64,000 nt of DNA from Diorhabda sublineata (taxonomy: Eukaryota > Arthropoda > Insecta > Coleoptera > Chrysomelidae): assembly GCF_026230105.1 (NCBI RefSeq), contig NC_079478.1:3673653-3737652 (forward strand), written 5' to 3'. Below the pieces are notes generated by a model, which searched no databases, was not told the DNA's origin, and saw only the letters and a program-made list of their open reading frames with translations. Below are positions 24,212 to 35,300 of this stretch, piece by piece (position 1 is the first letter of the stretch; each line of letters opens with the position of its first letter). A program made the position numbers and the translations under genes.

Positions 24212-24830
24212 GAGTTAATTGAGTGGTTGAGACTTGGACGAAGGGGCTTAGCTTGGGCCAACGCTGGACCACCTGGTCTTGGCGAACCAAAAATAGCCCA
24301 AGCCTGGTTGAAGTCTAACTTAGCCCCGGTCATTTTATAATCAGCCAGGCTGGACAGAACTCTGAATATATATAAAGTTTTGTGCTAATATCTTATCCAT
24401 AATATATATCTCAACATTAAAAGTAATAACTTTTTATGCATAAAATTCTTTTATGCATAATAGTCAATAAAAATAGTATATTAAAAAATAGTGTCATCGA
24501 TTTATATGTGTAGTTATTCAACTAATATTTTTATGTAAATTAAGTAGTAAAGTGCATTGATATAAATTTGTCATGTATAATTTTATTAAAAATATATCAA
24601 AAATCTATTTTTACAAACAACCAGTCTGACCCAAGAATGCAGATCAGTTTTGAGTATATATAGGTAACCAGGCCTGGTCCAGGATTGCAAACCAAGCAAG
24701 AGACATTGTTATCATCCCAGAGTCTGGTCCAATAACGGCTTCCAAGCTAGGGCCAGAGTTGTACATACTTGTACCAAGTCTGGACCTTTTCTGAGCCCAT
24801 AGTAAAATCATATATGGGTAGTTACATCAC
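24212..24830. repeat. Non-autonomous transposon family A, copy 2
   Basis: Homologous to 6620-7036 at both ends. The left shares GGGGCT.AGCTTGGGCCAACG; the right shares GGCCTGGTCCAGGATTGCAA and CCAGAGTTGTACATACTTG. The middle (about 24370-24595) is longer and AT-rich compared with copy 1, so one copy has an insertion or the other a deletion. No coding capacity. Confidence 0.6.
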
Positions 24831-24959
24831 TGCATAGTAAATTTACTAAGAATCCTTATGATATACATTTGAATAAAACTACGAAATTATAAGTAAAATT
24901 ACTAATCGAACTTTCTTTTACCGCTTAGTAAATTTTATGAAATGTTTCGTGATTTTCTC

Positions 24960-25665
24960 AAATTGAATTGATTTATTTTGAAAACTTCATGCACCGTTGT
25001 CAAACAACTGACTGGAGCATGCTCTCTGGTGATGTGGACTTTTTTTTTATAAAATTCGTAAAAACACTAACTAGTCTGGTTTCGAGCTCTTTTTTTCTCA
25101 GGCGTTTTAAAAGTAAGCAAAATAAACCCTGGTCCACTAAAGATGATGGCTTCATCAAAAATTGCGTGAAACTATACAGAAAAATTTATCCTAAGACATT
25201 AAAAGCTACCAAGGATATTTATTATAATAGGAGAATCGCCAATTCTCTTGATATTTCTGAAGAAACTCGGTTCATTGTGAACGACCTAAGAAATAAGATT
25301 TCTTCATCGAGCATATACTTCATCTGATAACCTTAATAATTACTTTGTGAATGTTGCCAAAAATTTATCAAATTTATCAACTCCTTCTCATGATCCGTTT
25401 TCTTATATCCCTGATGGTAATGCTAACTTACACAGTTTCTTCTTTATGCTCGTAGTTTTAGCAGAGATCCGCAGTACAATTAATGACATCAAAAATAAAT
25501 ACTCATCTGGAATTGATGGCGCTTTTCCCAATTGCCCTAAGACGGCTATGATTATACCTAGATAAAGATCAAGCATCGAATCATGACCCAATTGTAATCC
25601 TTCAAACGTTATCTAAGATCATAGAAATATTGGTCAAAAAGGTCATTTCTGTTTAGATATAAAAT
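24960..25665 (+). mobile_element. Non-LTR retrotransposon fragment (endonuclease-RT linker and RT start)
   Basis: The + strand reads KSKQNKPWSTKDDGFIKNCV, then after a frame change NYFVNVAKNLSNL and STINDIKNKYSSGIDG, and at the end CPKTAMIIP. 'KPW.T' followed by 'FVNVA', 'I..I.NK.S.GIDG' and 'P.TAMIIPLYK' is the linker and RT entry of Jockey/CR1-type elements. Sequence from 25570 to 25665 continues as decayed RT (NPSNVI, KIIEILVKKVIS). Stops confirm it is dead. Confidence 0.7.
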
Positions 25666-26761
25666 AAACAAATGATGCTAAATTCCCTCTCCTACATAAT
25701 ATATACTCCAGCCTAAACAATCATCACTCCACTGCAACTTTTTGTGGTTTTTTCTGAATTCCGATTCTTCCTTTCTCATTCAATTTCGAATCCGTTTGCC
25801 TAATTCGTAAGAACGCTTTTCCAGTTTCAGAAAGGTCGTTTAGACCTTTACCTACTTATTATAAGCCCAGAATTAGTTAAGGGCTCAATATTTTACAACG
25901 CAAAAAATGCACAATCATCATCCGTACTAATTTAAAACTTCTACACATTTTTAGAAAAATTATCGAAAAAGCTTTTAACAATGTAGATATTTGTTTTTGT
26001 TCCAATAAATGCTAAATAATTCGACGTTATGTGGCGACAAGATTCAGTATTAGTGGTGAAGAATAAAAAAATTAATTTATTAAAAAACTGACATTGTCAT
26101 AAACCGGATATCATTTGTAGGTAAATATGAATAGGTACTACCTAAATTCTAGAAATTATTTTGTTAATTTCACAAATTCCTTATCATACAATGACCGGAT
26201 ATTATAGAAAACGATAATCTGACGTTTACAAAAAATACTTTCTAATTTTATTATTGGCAATTGTTTGGGTACCCCTCAACCATATTGTTTGGTTATTAGA
26301 AAAAAGTACTTATGTTTCCTTTATTTATTTCCTTCGATCTTTTCTATTTTGTCATTTTTCTTTGAAGTTTCGGGACTAAAATTCTAATCTTTATTAGAAA
26401 AATTGCGTTTTAGCTATCGAATAATGAGGGTTTAAAATTAATTCTAACTTCGTTTTTCACTTTTCGGATGATAAATCAAAAACTGACAAAGTTACTAAAC
26501 TATTTACATGAAATTCTTTGAATATGGTACAATAAAAGATGTTTTCTAATTTTTTGACTTATAACAATATTTGAGCGGAGGTGTGATATGATCTGAGAAA
26601 TATCTTTTTGTTATCTAGATTAGCTATTTCGTATTTTTTCTGATTAAAAGCTCAGTATTTTGAATGGATTATTCGGCTTAGGCTGTTTAATACGCTCTAC
26701 TACACTTTGTCTTTATAGTGCTGCAATCAAAAAGTCGGGTGTAGTTAAATCTAGCGAATTA
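25666..26761. other. Intergenic DNA, nothing recognised
   Basis: AT-rich without coding motifs or obvious repeats. Confidence 0.4.
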
Positions 26762-26769
26762 AGTGACCT

Positions 26770-26983
26770 CAGGGCCGGATTAAGCTAGGGGCTTGGGTGG
26801 CTATAGCCCCGGGCCCGAGGTCCAAGAGGGCCCCATCATTTGGAAATCATTCTGTATTTTTTGATGTGTTGATACCACAAATCTAACGTATTGATATTAT
26901 TTTGTGAATTTTTCCGGGTTTTCGAATTCCTTAAGGGGGCCTCGACATTATTTTAGCCCCGGGCCTTATAAATCTTAATCCTG
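26770..26983. mobile_element. hAT-type MITE with 8-bp target duplication
   Basis: Flanked by the direct repeat AGTGACCT at 26762-26769 and 26984-26991. The element starts CAGGGCCGGATTAAG and ends CTTAATCCTG, an imperfect inverted pair. GCCCCGGGCC-type segments occur on both sides (near 26806 and 26956). It is 214 bp with no coding capacity. The 8-bp duplication and CAGGG ends fit a hAT-mobilised MITE. Confidence 0.8.
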
Positions 26984-26999
26984 AGTGACCTGAATATTT

Positions 27000-27520
27000 T
27001 GATATCAAACATTCACCAATAATTTAACGCAGCACTTCCATAGTTTCATTACCAGAGTGCGAAGTTGTTTATCTTGTTGAAACCACTAAACCCTCTCATT
27101 AGCCGTGAAAAGTTTTAGAACGTTGTTCTGTAATATTCGAAAATTGTTTCATCCTCGTCCACGAATAGATATGGATCGATAATTCTGTTCGCCATAACAC
27201 TGCATCAAACTGATACCAGTGGGCTGGATTTCCAGAGCTCCAAAAGCTGCAGACATAATTATTCTAATGTAAAGGTGCGTCATGTTATGTAAAAACTTGG
27301 GTTGTGGTTGCTGTTGGTAGTCTTTTGGGTTCAACTCAATATCCAACTTCAAATTCTACGCATAGCCTTCTAGAAATGTCCAATTGGTTTAAACAGATGA
27401 ATCTTCTGCAAAAGTCTGCCGCATGGTTTACATTTTGTCTTTAGTGAGAATTTTGATGAATATTTCTTTCAGGAACCACTGAACTAAGCATGGAGGCTAT
27501 GTGATTTGCTTTAGCTTATG
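27000..27520 (-). mobile_element. Probable mariner-type transposase fragment
   Basis: The minus strand reads WFQQDKQLRTLVMKLWK near 27030-27085, with an upstream segment PTGISLMQCYGEQNYRS (about 27180-27230) that may be the FVN.QN(C/Y)R block of the WFQQD mariner family. Heavily decayed; the assignment rests mainly on WFQQD. Confidence 0.4.
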
Positions 27521-28920
27521 TTATTTAAAATTGGTAGTTTTATTTGACCCACCTGGTATACCTTTTAAGTATTTTATTTACGCAATACTGTTTAATTTAA
27601 TTTTTTCAGTGGAAAGTGATATCAGAAAAAATGTTGATCTCTTTAGCACCTACAACACGCCGACGATAATGGGTAAATCAGAATCAATAAATTTGTCGAT
27701 CAAAGAAGAAAATACTTGTTTTGAAAGAATATATTCAATATACTTTTTCTAAACTTTGATGGATATGGAAGACTCTCGAAAAACACTCCCAATATTGTTG
27801 TGCGTTTTTCGACTAGCGATTTTTTCTTTTAGTTCGTGCCTTTCTTAAAAGTAGAAGTAGATACAACCTCTGACATAGACACATGTCACCATAGAGTCGT
27901 CATTGGAAGGATTTGGTGAATCTCTTGGTTCAAAAGTTGGGGAGCCTCTTGGTATAGAAGTTTGTGAATCTCCGGATTCGGTAACTGGTGTATTTGCGGC
28001 TGGTTAGATTAGTTAATGAAAGTCCCCAATTTGTAGTAATTTCATACTGGTGGCCTCTTCCTCGTCCGACAAAACTCTTAGGTGATCAACTAGTTCAAAT
28101 TTCTACCAAGAAGTTTCCGATGTAGAGTTGGAGGATCTTAAGGGTTTTAGCGATCAATTTTTGGAACATGTCAGCTCTAACGGTCTCTTCTATATTTTGG
28201 AGGTGAATTTTCTATAATTTCTTTACCTTGAGGTCTTCTCGAATGTACGTACCATTTTGAGTCAATGTTTACCTGCAACAATCTGGAAAATTAAAAAATA
28301 TAAAAACTAATAGAAGAAAAATACAGGGGGGCTCAAGTAGCGTCGGTTTTCGGTACGCTTTAGTCTCAACCCCGCGTTTAACTATTTTCTTTCGAGGTTT
28401 GAGGGTATTTTTGTTATCGTTAGGGACAGCAGGGCAGACAGTTTTGTATGCGCGTGTAAAAAATTTCGTATACTTCATTTGTTATAAATTTTCGTCTTTC
28501 TTTCCCATTTTGGACTTGAAATTTAAAAATATAAAATGTTGTAAACTTATGATAATTGACCTAACATGAATTGTTTCTAATTTATATCAATCCTTAAAAA
28601 AAGAACACTGAATCTGTTTGTTCATTTTTAATATTCTTTGGTCAAGTTAATTGATATACAGCAGTGCTTAACATTTCTGAGAAAAACCTTCTGCTTCTAT
28701 TTATTCATTCATGTTTCAAAGTATTAAAAAATTAAAATATATTGAGAGTATTAGAACCAACACGTTAGATATAAAGTATATTTTTAATTTTGAGCGTAGA
28801 TACACCTGCACCTATTTCCTGCGACTATTAACACCTGCCTATTGTTCTCCGTAACAAATTAATAGTATTTAAACATGCGTATCATTACTATGTAAAGTAA
28901 TCAATAAAAGCAATAAAAGA
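27521..28920. other. Intergenic DNA upstream of hbn, no gene recognised
   Basis: The + frame 27501-27752 and the minus frame 28269-28478 have no known motif. A quasi-repetitive stretch at 27925-27975 (CTTGGTTCAAAAGTTGGGGA.CCTCTTGGTATAGAAG) is present. No transposon ends identified. Confidence 0.35.
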
Positions 28921-29257
28921 ATAATTATTTTTAGATGATGATAATAACACACCTGATTACATCTTATTTAATCTCATATTAATAAGCCCCGCATAATCTA
29001 TTTTATTAACTCCTAACACAATAAACCTATCGCATAATTGAATACACATCTGAAACTGGCGTGGTTATGTGACTTTTGCGTGTGCGCGTTACCCCCAAGA
29101 CTCCGAATTATCCGTTGATTGGCCGGAACGAGGAAAGGCAGTGTCTACGGTCCCCTAAAAATATCGTTGCAACTAGTCTAAACTGCCAGTTTTAAGTTGT
29201 AGTTTAGAGTGGAAGGTGGAAAGTGGCCCTTAGTGTTTTTATAGTGTTGTTATCATC
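28921..29257 (+). promoter_or_regulatory. Putative hbn proximal promoter and 5' leader
   Basis: This is the 340 bases before the hbn ATG. It is less AT-rich than its surroundings from about 29050 on. It contains an inverted CCAAT box (ATTGG, 29118-29122) inside a GC-richer patch. At 28949-28985 there is an E-box (CACCTG) next to GATTA, followed by TTAATCTC, resembling K50 homeodomain (Otx/Bicoid-type) sites. No clear TATA box and no certain transcription start were seen. Position and motifs are observed; promoter function is inferred. Confidence 0.4.
28922..28985 (+). promoter_or_regulatory. AT-rich block with E-box and GATTA, hbn-proximal copy
   Basis: Partner of 21733-21797, lying about 270 bases upstream of the hbn start codon. 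It contains ACACCTGATTA and TTAATCTC. Proximity to a head-patterning homeobox gene makes K50-class (Otx/Otd) binding an attractive but untested idea. Confidence 0.35.
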
Positions 29258-29363
29258 ATGTCACACGCTAATTTTTTGGCCGAAGAAATCAGGCCCAGAG
29301 CCGTTTATACCATTGATCAAATATTAGGAGTTAATAATTCGACAACGAAAAAAAGTAATATTG
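29258..29363 (+). CDS. hbn: hbn exon 1 (start codon and octapeptide)
   Basis: ATG at 29258 opens 35 codons plus one base. The exon ends in a full consensus donor (G|GTAAGT at 29363/29364). It encodes the N-terminus with YTIDQILG at residues 17-24. The last base (G) joins AT of exon 2 to make an Asp codon, so the intron is phase 1. Intron 1 is about 7.5 kb and carries several transposon insertions. Confidence 0.9.
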
Positions 29364-32300
29364 GTAAGTTTTTATTAGAATTTTTTACTTATTTATATTA
29401 ATACGATAATTAATTTATTAATTATTACTAAAAATTATTGACAGAAAAGTACGGGATACGAACGATAATATAATTTTTCGAAATGGTTAACTAACATACA
29501 AAAAACAATAAAATATATTATTATTTCAATCATCATTATTATGAAATTTTATAAAATGACAAAATTTAATAAAAATAGAAGAAAATTTTATTATCAAAGC
29601 TCTAATAAATCTTCATTTTAGACGTAGTATTAGGCGCCATCTATTCGTATAAATCTTTAACTAACTTTTTGAATCAACTTTCAATCAACAAAAAGTTGGG
29701 AGGATTTAATTCACTATTTTCGATATATTTTGGGTTTAATGAGCTAAGAAAGTTTAATCACGATTATTGTTCAACTGTTTATACACAAAGATTTTTATAC
29801 TGCTTTTGAACATGTTTCCCACATTCATTGAATAGTCCTGATTTAGTTCTGTTTGATTCCGTAGTAGTAAATCTGCATAATCAGGTTGTCTCACGTAATA
29901 ATCGATAGAGAAGTATATAGGGGAATCCAAAATATGACGATTTATTTTACTCATATAACAAGTTGCATCTCTGAGTTGCTATATGGCCCAAAATTTCTAA
30001 TCAAAAATCAATTTACTCGCCACTATTTGACTTTCAAATACCAAATTTGGTTCACTGTATGAGACTGTTAAGGGCATTAAGAAATGTTGAGTGAGAAACG
30101 ATCTGGGGGGTTATATAAGGGTGACCTAACCTTAAAAGTTCACACCGTGGATAATTTGATTTTAAATCTTTTTTTTACCCTCGTTATTAGGTCATTTTGA
30201 AAAAACAGTGAATAAACGAAGATTTTTTTGAACAAAGTTATAAAAAAGTCAATAATTTATACATAAAATTTGACAATAATTGACGGTTTTGTTTAACACT
30301 ATACACTATATAAGTATCTTTATACTTTCAAAACACCTTGTAACTTTACGTCACTGTTACCAATGTCTAAACTTTACATAGTAAATAACACCAAAAAACA
30401 AATAGTTATTTATGTAACAAGTATGTAAAGTAGCTTTTTTGACGAATGTGAGTGTTATGTTATCACATGAGTCGAAAAAATACCTTTACACATGAATTCC
30501 ATACAATATATTTTCTACTAGCGAAAATTTCACCAGAAGACGGAAGTTCAATGGTAATTTTTTATTTTATTAACATTTTAATCGAGATTAGAATAAAATA
30601 ACAGACGAATTTTTGTTATTAATTGGTCAAATCATCTCTTCGGCAAAATAATTATTACTGCATAAGTAGAAAAATAAAAATCGGCATCAGCACGACTTCA
30701 ACCTAGAACATCCCGCATGTGAGCCTGGAACTCTAGCCACTACACTGCGGAGACCTTAATAATACGTTTTTCTACGCACTACTGCTGAAAGTGTTTTACT
30801 TTACGCACTAGTGCGCAAAGTGAAGCTTTACGCACTCGAAAGTGTACGATAGTACGTACTTTACGCATTTCGATTTGTCATTCTAATAATATCTACACTA
30901 TATTAATATTATTGGTATTGATGAAACTGTATTATTGAATAGGATAATTTTGGTTACAGTACAGACAAAACTTCTGTTTTGGGAATTAATTTCCTATCCA
31001 AACTCGAATATCAGATGATAAATATGTAATTATATACATTTCAAGTGACCATTATTAATAAAAATTATAAATTTTCACTTCTTATATTTTTTTATACGTT
31101 TCTCTTGATAAATTTTCATTGGGCTACAGGCTATGAATGAACGTAAACTACCGGTCAAAAGTTTTTGCTCGCCCCATTCATTAAATCACAAAACTGTGTC
31201 TTATGAACCTAAAATAATGTTTTCCGTTATTTGTATACTTTATTCGAACGAATGTTTATAAGCAACAAGTTGAAACTGGTAAATACCGGCTAATTTGTTT
31301 ATCATTCTTCGCCCGTGAATGATTTCTTCGGTGTTTATAATTGTAGTTTACTCCTATGAGACGCAAGAATGTTGTGTGATTTATACTTTTTTGTAACAAG
31401 ACATATTTTTGTTGAAGTTCGTATACAAGTTGTTGTTATCGCAAATTTAGACTAAATGGGTAAAATCAAAAAACTGACGATTGAGATACGTAATCTTTAT
31501 AGTCTAGGCGAAAGTAACAGTACCATTGCTACCGATTTTAGAAAACAACAACGTCAACAAATATGATTCTATAATGACGATAGAAAACGTTCAGGGCGGC
31601 CTCCAAAACCCACAACCGTTGAAGATAAACGTATTGAAGTGATCAGTGAATGTGATCGACTATTCACGGGGCCGGAGATCTGCCTTTGAGTACTTCTATG
31701 GTGAATAGGAGCTTGAACCAGTTTGTTTTTTGGAATGGTGCTAGTAAAGAAACCTTTTTTAAAAGGTCAAAATAAAATTAAGAGGTTGCAGTGGGTCGAA
31801 GAACAGCTTTATGGAGTGATGAGTCAAAGAAAGAGAGAAGTGTGTTTGTGTGCGGGTGGAGAGAAAAACGAATGTTAGATCCATGTAAAACAGAGCAGAG
31901 GTTCGGGGATGTTTTGGAAGGAAGGATACAAGACAACGATCCAAGGATTTGCGCACCACTGCCAACAAGATTTGGTCGTCACAGTCGCTCGACCTCAACA
32001 CCATTGAGTTCTATGGAACGATAAACTGCAAGTCAAAAAGCAGTGTCCACTTCACATGTTTGGAATATCCAGAAAAACGAATGGAACCAGATTGCGTATC
32101 ACGCAAACTATAGGGTGGGAAAAAACTTTTGACCGTTAGTATTTGTCTGGTATGGGTTGTATAATGTATCTGTAACATTTAATATCCAATTGGAGATAAA
32201 TCTCCATAGATTTGGACAGTGTCGTACACACAAAAGCAGTTAGGGTAATGTGGGGAGTGAATAAGTCCAGTTAATTGAATCAATTTATGTAGCTTCCTTC

Positions 32301-35300
32301 ATTTTTTTAAATTATTTAACACCTACCTGTTTTTTTAACACTTAAAAAAACAGTTGTGGACATATAACGGATTCGAATATAGAAAGATTTCGAAAAGGTT
32401 TTGAATTTTGATGATCATGATGTTAGACGTTTTCACTGAAGAGGAAATATCTGCAAGAGCCATCAACTCATCCCATCCATTTATTGTTTGGTACTTGTAC
32501 GTTGTATTGTCTGTCATTAGGGGATTGGTTACTATAAAATACGAGGGATTTGTCGATCAAAAATACCATTTTTAACTTTGGGAACCTATATTTTTAGGAA
32601 ATAATTATAGATATTAGCAAGGAAGGTATTTCCGGAATTCATACGTGCTGCAGTAGCTGGTCTAATTTGTAATATTAACAAGTTGCTTAATTAGGATATA
32701 ATGGAGGCATAAATCGAAATTATCAAATATTATTTATCAATAATTAATTACGTAGAAGTTACCCCGCTTCTTTCCTATATCATTAAGAAACATTATTAAA
32801 TTTAATTAAAATAATTTGGAAACGCTGCAAGATAATTAAAATTAATGATTATTAAATTGAAACGTATTTATTTTAACTTAATTATATATTTTCTAAAGGC
32901 ACAAAACGAAATCATTTCAGAAAAGTCACGTTGGACTGTATGAACTCTTAGTTCCGTTGATATGAAGTCAAATGCTTTTCCTAAATCTATGAATAACTTG
33001 TACATTTGTTATATTAATATCACGATGTTAATACAAGCTATGATGCTGACTTATAAAAAATTAGAAAATATTCTTATCCAAGAATGAATAAATTAGAGCT
33101 TAAGAAAACTAAAAAAACGTATTAAGAAAAGGAAAATAATTCAAGTCAAAATAAGGCTACTGATGAGAAAATTAATGTCACTATTATGTGATATTTTAAA
33201 ACTTGGCGTTTTGTAATAAAAAGATCTAAGTCTGATTCTCAGTCGGGGATTGTCCGAATAATTTTTTCTATTATTGAAAATAATTCAATGCGTAGAACTT
33301 CCTCCCTATTTTTTCTATAAACTGCGGTAAGATAGAGCCTAGTGTTTCTCGGTGGGTCTCTTTGAACGTGATTTAAATCCGGATAGCTCAAACCTGGAAA
33401 GCTCAAGTGCGTTACCAATAGATCTAGGTTTGATTCAAATTTTTTTTCCATAACCGAAAATTACTCACCTAATGTCAACAAGGAAAGGTCCTTTGTTCTC
33501 CATTTCTCCACTTAACTTAATTTTGAAAATACTTTTTACTTATTAATCTTATCAAACAACTTCGTTTGTCTTGTCTTGTCTTCAATATCTTTCTTTGTAA
33601 AATCTTTCTCTTTATTCATTTATTACCTTAGTTTTTTATTATTTTCTTCTATCGTTTAATAATTTTTGAATTTTATCAATTGTTTTTGTTATTTTTTTGT
33701 CATTTTCAAACTTCAAATTTGTCGTCTTTGAATACATAGTCTAGGCTTCAATAATTACTGCTGGAATTCGATTAGAAGCGATCGATTTTTCACGTTTACA
33801 TGTCCAGGACAAGTTTCCCCATCTTGTTTTGAATTAGCATTCAATTTGCATGTATATAAATTTATATGCGCCTGTCGTATCAAAGAGCATTTAAACATAT
33901 AGGGTAAATCTATGAATACGAAATATGTGTCGTAGTAAAGTTGGCTCGGTTGATGGACGCCGATTATTCCATATTAAATACGGTAAATTATCCAATTTGA
34001 TAACATTTAAGCCTATGTTTTGGTGTTCATCCTTTTGTATGCAAATCTGTGATCGCTTTGGAGTCAATTTACAAAAAGCGTATCATCCATTATTTTATTC
34101 CCAGAACCGCATTCAACTGATATAATACAATATTTGCCATCGAAATATATTTATACGATGATATAATTGAATAAAAATTCCAGAAGGCACATTCTAATTG
34201 GACGAATTCTATTTTTTGTTATCAAAGTTAAATTTGAGTTGATCCATTTCGAAGTATTAACCCTTTCGCTGCGCATTGGTCCTTGGTCAAAATATATTTT
34301 GATAAAGACTCAAAGTAGTCGAAACGTCAAATTTTTATCTGTCTTCCAAAAATTTATAACAGAAGAGACCTAAAATAAAGACGATTTAGAACCATAAGGT
34401 CCAAGAAATAAAAGAATATAAAACTTACTTGCCGCCTCTTATATTACTTTAATAATTTTAAGTTACTATTTGCTGTTTTTCAATGGAGAAAGCATTTACT
34501 TTCCTGGCCAATGCTTCGACGAATATTGAATTACATCCCCTATAAAAAAAAACGTGATATCCATCGACGTTTTTGCCTATATCAACATCCTTAATGGGTG
34601 ACTGGTTTCGACGTTATTACCTTTCATTGGAGAGGTATAACAAACTCTCGTTAGGAGTAAACTCCTACGGCCAGATTCTTCTGGAACCACTTTCGTATTA
34701 GAATAAATACCGAAGCGATTCGATTTCTATTTATCATTGTAAATTTACTCAGGTCATTTTATGAACCTAACCTAACCAGCGCCGGTTTACAAGAACAATT
34801 TTTTCGATTTTATTATTGTTTAAAACCTTCAATAGTATAACACAGTCGGCAGAATCGTGTTCAAAAGAAACGTATGTAAAGAAATTATATTATTATACTC
34901 ACAATTATTAACTGTAAATCTGTATGCTCGTAATTGACTATTGGACTTGATATTTCCTTACCTTGAGCGATCAGAGTTAATTGTTCTTGGCATAAGAATA
35001 GATTCTAGAAGTTTCTGATCTGACCTAGAGACAATACTACTGTATTAGAAAGAACACAATCTATACAACATAAGTTTGAAGACGTTATGTTGTTGGTGAT
35101 CATCAATAGTGAACGTTTTCAGTGAATTTGGAAACATGGAAAAATTGGTAATAGTTATGTGATACTATACTTTTATTTGAAAGGCTTTAGTCCAACTAAT
35201 ATAAAAGATGAACTAGATTCTACTCTGGGCGAAACTGTTGCTGCGTTATCAACAGTAAAATATTGGGTAGCATAGTTTAAACGATGCCAGACGACCTGCG

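Noticed and set aside
30681..30754. Functional tRNA-Val gene
   Set aside because: Acceptor stem and T-arm pairing are lost and the B box is degraded, so a SINE head or pseudogene fits better.
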